Source: Bacteroidales bacterium UBA4116
GTDB lineage: Bacteria; Bacteroidota; Bacteroidia; Bacteroidales; Tannerellaceae
Assembly (NCBI GenBank): GCA_002381645.1
Contig: DFXE01000007.1
Span: forward strand, 245,201-309,200
Length of the DNA stretch: 64,000 bases
Reading direction: 5' to 3'
In this document: positions 60,732 to 64,000 of the stretch, piece by piece
How the letters are laid out: the number at the start of each line of letters is the position of its first letter
How positions within the stretch are numbered: position 1 is the first letter of the stretch
Translations under genes and position numbers: made by a program
Notes under the pieces: model-generated
What the model was told of the DNA's origin: nothing
What the model saw: only the letters and a program-made list of their open reading frames with translations
Databases searched by the model: none

Positions 60732-60888
60732 AGAATCATACACTTATCAATAGATTACCAGCACCCTTTCCTCCAGCGATAGTGGGTGGACAAAAACATA
60801 TATTTGATATTCTTACCCTTTGTAGTGTAAACAGATATTATAAGTGCCATTTTTTTATGTATCTATTGATATATTTTCTGTACTACTT

Positions 60889-61281
60889 TTATTTCATCCA
60901 TGGCGGTGGCGGTAACAGGCAGAACGGATGTCCTGCAGGGTCGATCATCACCCGCCAACCCTCATCGTATTGGATTTCAGCCATAGTAGCGCCACACGAA
61001 AGCGCATACCTTACTGCTTCTTCCACATCCTCAACATGGAAATCCAAATGCTCCATCTGCTGTTGTTCGTCCGTTGTGGCAGGCCAGACAGGTGGTACAT
61101 AATTATCTACTTGCTGAAAGGTAATCCAGGTTGGAAATCCCTTCTGGTTGATATTGGCTAAGACAGTAAATTCTTCGCCGGGAAATCTCGTCCAGCCAAG
61201 AAGTTTTTCGTAAAACGCAGACAATTCGTCCGCATTATCGGAATCCAATACAACATTCCATCCCACAAGATTAAGTGCCAT
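60889..61281 (-). CDS. VOC-family (glyoxalase-like) protein
   Basis: 130 residues of the vicinal-oxygen-chelate fold: two beta-alpha-beta-beta-beta modules, NVVLDSDNADELSAFYEKLLGW and MEHLDFHVEDVEEAVRYALSCGA, ending GWRVMIDPAGHPFCLLPPPP. Metal ligands are plausible (His in LDFHVED, Glu near the end). Typical of resistance or metabolic enzymes in the glyoxalase/bleomycin family; the substrate is unknown. It lies 65 bp from the second AraC gene's stop on the same strand. Confidence 0.85.
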   Translation of the reverse strand: MALNLVGWNVVLDSDNADELSAFYEKLLGWTRFPGEEFTVLANINQKGFPTWITFQQVDNYVPPVWPATTDEQQQMEHLDFHVEDVEEAVRYALSCGATMAEIQYDEGWRVMIDPAGHPFCLLPPPPWMK

Positions 61282-61346
61282 AATAAAAGACCTCCATTTT
61301 TATTGTTATTCTATTTGACTGTAAAATTAATAAATATTAGTCGGTC

Positions 61347-62243
61347 TTAATTCCCCAACCGATACTCCTGCGGACTACATCCCGCCATTTTCTTAAACCA
61401 CCTGCTGAAATGCTGCGGATAAGGGAACCCCATTTCATAAGAAATCTCACTGATAGATTTATTGGAAGTAAAAACACGTTCTTTCGCAATATCAAAGGTT
61501 TTCTGCTGAATATGTTTCAGAGCCGAAAGCCCGGTTTCCTTTTTCAACAAGTCGCTGAAATAATTGGCGGAAAGACAAAGCTTGTCCGCACAATACTGAA
61601 CCGAAGGAATCCCATATTGCGCAGGAGCATCCGAACTAAAATATTCATCCAGTAAATGCTCGAAGCGGGTAAGAATATCATGGTTGATGTTTTCGCGCGT
61701 AATAAACTGCCGATCATAAAAACGTTCGCAATAGTCGAGCAGCAGTTTGATATTATCCACAATAATCGACTTGCTATGCTTATCAATTGGATGCTGCAAC
61801 TCGACGAATATTTTTTGCATACACTCTATAATCGTTTTGCGCTCATGTTCTGAAAGGTGTAGCGCTTCATTAGCTGCATAAGAAAAATAAGAATACTGGT
61901 TTATCATTTTCGCCAAAGGCGTGCCACGTAACAGTTCCGGATGAAAAGCCATTATCCAGCCTTCCGGCTGGTGCAGCTGCCCGTCATCCTCTGACCCCAT
62001 CACCTGTCCGGGAGAAAGAAAAAGCATAGCGCCCTCCTGATAGTCGTAGATATTGCGTCCGTATTTGAGGGAACCGCAATCTGTATCCTTTATTATTATG
62101 GTGTATATATTATACAATTTCATGCAATAACGCAGCGGTTTACCCTTGCGCCCTTCAATGACGCTGACAAGCGGATGCAAAGTTTCCACACCGAAATAAT
62201 CGTTGCATTGTTGCACAGTGTCTATAATCTTTATATCATTCAT
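61347..62243 (-). CDS. AraC-family transcriptional regulator, copy 2
   Basis: 298 residues, paralogue of the 58876 regulator with the same layout: N-terminal cupin-like domain (SLKYGRNIYDYQEGAMLFLSPGQV) and C-terminal AraC helix-turn-helix pair (SVQYCADKLCLSANYFSDLLKKETG; ISEISYEMGFPYPQHFSRWFKKMAG). It is divergent from the aldo/keto reductase gene, with repeat sites at 62319-62413 between. Minus-strand -7-like elements (TATATTTG, 62251-62258; TATCTTTG, 62288-62295) lie upstream of its start. Confidence 0.9.
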   Translation of the reverse strand: MNDIKIIDTVQQCNDYFGVETLHPLVSVIEGRKGKPLRYCMKLYNIYTIIIKDTDCGSLKYGRNIYDYQEGAMLFLSPGQVMGSEDDGQLHQPEGWIMAFHPELLRGTPLAKMINQYSYFSYAANEALHLSEHERKTIIECMQKIFVELQHPIDKHSKSIIVDNIKLLLDYCERFYDRQFITRENINHDILTRFEHLLDEYFSSDAPAQYGIPSVQYCADKLCLSANYFSDLLKKETGLSALKHIQQKTFDIAKERVFTSNKSISEISYEMGFPYPQHFSRWFKKMAGCSPQEYRLGN

Positions 62244-62318
62244 AGCTTTACAAATATACGTTTTTTCAAACGCTGTTCATTCTGTAGCAAAGATAAATCG
62301 CTTAGATGGAATAGAATA

Positions 62319-62413
62319 TACCAAAATCACAGGTGCATCTACCAAAATCACAGATCATATATAGTCATTTACGCAAACCGATGAAATTGGTTAGTAAACC
62401 CATGATTGTGGTA
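62319..62413. promoter_or_regulatory. Repeat sites between AraC copy 2 and the aldo/keto reductase
   Basis: TACCAAAATCACAG occurs twice as a direct repeat (62319-62332 and 62340-62353), exactly 21 bp apart (two helical turns). A third related site, TACCACAATCAT, lies inverted at 62402-62413. The core resembles TACCATTATTACTGAT of the repeats at 58717-58809, suggesting that both paralogous regulators read related operators. Confidence 0.65.
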
Positions 62414-62479
62414 ATATATCAATAAGGCAATCAAACTACTTTTGTATCAGTCAAATAATATTCATTTAAAATAAACTTC

Positions 62480-63658
62480 ATGAGTAAAGAGAATGAAAAC
62501 ATGAAAGACAACAGCCGTCGCAGTTTCCTCAAAACGGCAGCACTTACCGGAGCGGCTCTCTGTGCCTCGCCCGTATTGGATAAGATAAATGCGGCACAGA
62601 ATGTTGACGGGAAATCTCAGTCATCACGACCTAACGGGAAATTCAGTTTACCCGTTATCACCACTTACCGCACGCTTGGGACAGGAAAATTTGCTATGAA
62701 GGTATCTACCCTCGGATTCGGCTGTATGGGATTGAATTATCACCGCAGCCAACACCCTGATAAAAAAGCCGCTATTAACCTTGTGCATGAAGCTATTGAA
62801 CGAGGCATTAACCTTTTCGACACCGCCGAAAGTTATGGTCCGTACACCAACGAAACCCTTGTAGGTGAAGCACTCAAAGGATACCGCGACCGGGTATTAG
62901 TAACAACCAAATTCGGACATAAATTCGTAAACGGCAAACGTGTAATGACCGAAGAAGACAGCAGCCCGGCCAATATCCGCAAAGTGTGTGAAGAGTCATT
63001 GCGCCGGTTGAATATTGAAACAATAGACTTATTCTACCAGCACCGCGCCGACCCGCATACGCCTATCGAAGAAGTGGCAGCGACCGTAAAGCAACTGATA
63101 CAAGAAGGAAAAGTACAACGATTCGGACTGTGCGAAGTCAACACCGATACCATTCGTCGTGCTCATGCCATACAACCCATAACAGCTATCCAGAGCGAAT
63201 ACCACCTGATGTTTCGCCGGGTAGAAGATGAGATACTCGGACTGTGCGAAGAACTGGGTATTGGCTTTGTGCCCTACAGTCCGCTGAACCGGGGTTTTCT
63301 GAGTGGGGCACTTAATGAATATACACGCTTTGATGCTACTAACGACAACCGCGCTGCGCTGCCCCGTTTCACTCCCGAAGCCATGTGCGCCAACCTCCGT
63401 ATTGTAGATGTACTGTATGATTTCGGCCGCACACGTGGTATTACTCCGGCACAGGTGGCACAGGCATGGCTGATAAATAAAAAACCATGGATAGTTCCCA
63501 TTACAGGAACAACTAAACTATCTCATCTCGAAGAGAATATCCGTTCAACTGACATACGGTTCACAACAGAAGAAATGAACGAGATTGAAGCAAGAACAGC
63601 CGCTATTCCTATCGTGGGCGACCGTTATAATGCTGCCGAACAATCCAAAGTACAATGA
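62480..63658 (+). CDS. Tat-exported aldo/keto reductase
   Basis: 392 residues with a twin-arginine signal (SRRSFLKTAALTGAALCASP, Arg13-Arg14). The mature part is an AKR TIM barrel with catalytic Asp/Tyr in LFDTAESYGPYTNE, Lys in VTTKFGHK and His in FYQHRADP, and NADPH-binding region GTTKLSHLEENI near the end. Export by Tat of an NADPH enzyme is uncommon but recurs in Bacteroidales. An alternative start at MKDNSRR (62501) keeps the same signal. The next gene starts 14 bp downstream. Confidence 0.88.
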   Translation: MSKENENMKDNSRRSFLKTAALTGAALCASPVLDKINAAQNVDGKSQSSRPNGKFSLPVITTYRTLGTGKFAMKVSTLGFGCMGLNYHRSQHPDKKAAINLVHEAIERGINLFDTAESYGPYTNETLVGEALKGYRDRVLVTTKFGHKFVNGKRVMTEEDSSPANIRKVCEESLRRLNIETIDLFYQHRADPHTPIEEVAATVKQLIQEGKVQRFGLCEVNTDTIRRAHAIQPITAIQSEYHLMFRRVEDEILGLCEELGIGFVPYSPLNRGFLSGALNEYTRFDATNDNRAALPRFTPEAMCANLRIVDVLYDFGRTRGITPAQVAQAWLINKKPWIVPITGTTKLSHLEENIRSTDIRFTTEEMNEIEARTAAIPIVGDRYNAAEQSKVQ

Positions 63659-63672
63659 TAATTATTAGTAAT

Positions 63673-64000
63673 ATGAAACCGTTGCTTTTACAATGGGTTA
63701 TGATTGCATTCTTATTGTCGGGATGCACAGGTAACAACATTATTCAGATAAGGGAGCAAGGCAGTTTTGCCGTTGGTGGGGTGGTACTGACCGATTCGTC
63801 AGGACGCAAGTATCACGGCGACCATGCCTATGTTTTCTACCAGAAACCTGTCAATACCCGAAAATACCCGCTTGTATTTGCACACGGTGTAGGGCAATTC
63901 AGCAAAACATGGGAAACCACCCCTGACGGACGCGAAGGTTTTCAGAATATATTTCTGCGCCGAGGGTTCAGCACCTATCTCGTTGACCAGCCACGGCGGG
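63673..64000 (+). CDS. Alpha/beta-hydrolase lipoprotein (partial, cut by window end)
   Basis: 109 codons from the ATG at 63673 to the window edge: signal with lipobox LLSGC (Cys18), then IREQGSFAVGGVVL, YHGDHAYVFYQKPVNTRKYP and GVGQFSKTWETTPDGREGFQN, nearly the same as the 57555-58643 hydrolase. So it is a paralogue, continuing beyond the window, and follows the aldo/keto reductase in one transcript. An ATG at 63655, overlapping the upstream stop, is a less likely start. Confidence 0.8.
   Translation, partial: MKPLLLQWVMIAFLLSGCTGNNIIQIREQGSFAVGGVVLTDSSGRKYHGDHAYVFYQKPVNTRKYPLVFAHGVGQFSKTWETTPDGREGFQNIFLRRGFSTYLVDQPRR

Noticed and set aside
1..64000. tRNA, rRNA or a phage-defence system
   Set aside because: I saw no tRNA cloverleaf or rRNA conserved blocks, and no recognisable restriction, CBASS, Abi or toxin-antitoxin genes; a covariance-model search would be decisive for tRNA.

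Overview
The window reads as a chromosome segment of a Bacteroidales bacterium. The signs are a SusC/SusD pair, a fimbrillin-type lipoprotein, an S46 dipeptidyl-peptidase, a C-terminal type IX secretion sorting domain on a mannanase, and repeated promoter elements of the Bacteroidetes type (-7 TAnnTTTG). The type IX signal together with the ilv gene order points towards the Dysgonomonadaceae/Tannerellaceae side of the order, but I cannot fix a genus. I saw no rRNA, tRNA, CRISPR array or insertion-sequence transposase.

1-7.0 kb: a palindrome-rich repeat, then a minus-strand run: a very large AsmA-like envelope protein, a small zinc-ribbon protein, a DUF4349 lipoprotein, SufE and a glutaminyl-cyclase-like lipoprotein. 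7.1-13.3 kb: the branched-chain amino acid operon, with promoter, a 19-residue Ile/Leu/Val-rich leader peptide, a terminator/antiterminator, then ilvD, ilvB, ilvN, an acyl-ACP thioesterase and ilvC.

13.3-17.8 kb: an AT-rich accessory island directly behind ilvC. It holds an acyltransferase gene flanked by the real ilvC end and a second, truncated ilvC 3' end. Next come a SpoIIM-like membrane protein with two small membrane proteins, a short Gly-rich secreted-peptide gene broken at an A9 tract, and zinc-ribbon/two-helix membrane proteins in two intact copies and one decayed copy. This is the most unusual part of the window and could be a small-peptide (bacteriocin-like) cassette.

17.8-45 kb: mostly housekeeping and envelope genes: AIM24-like protein, outer-membrane protein, a methyltransferase/GNAT pair behind a leader-peptide and hairpin 5' region, TonB, a ferredoxin-nitroreductase, a GH26 mannanase, DPP7, a Wzx-like flippase, ruvB, rpoN, gcvH-purE-ispG, two MFS transporters, a nucleotidase, a 3-methyladenine glycosylase, PlsC and an S9 peptidase. 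45-54.7 kb: an orphan SusC/SusD pair, a fimbrillin-like lipoprotein, a TPR-AraC membrane regulator and an HU-like protein.

54.8-64 kb: a stress/redox-type cluster built around two paralogous AraC regulators. A minus-strand operon (alpha/beta hydrolase, NTF2-like, CMD-hydrolase fusion, cupin) faces the first regulator. Flavin reductase and VOC genes lie between the two regulators, and the second regulator faces an aldo/keto reductase followed by a second hydrolase cut by the window end. Both regulator promoter regions carry repeats related to TACCAnnATnAC, the likely operators.
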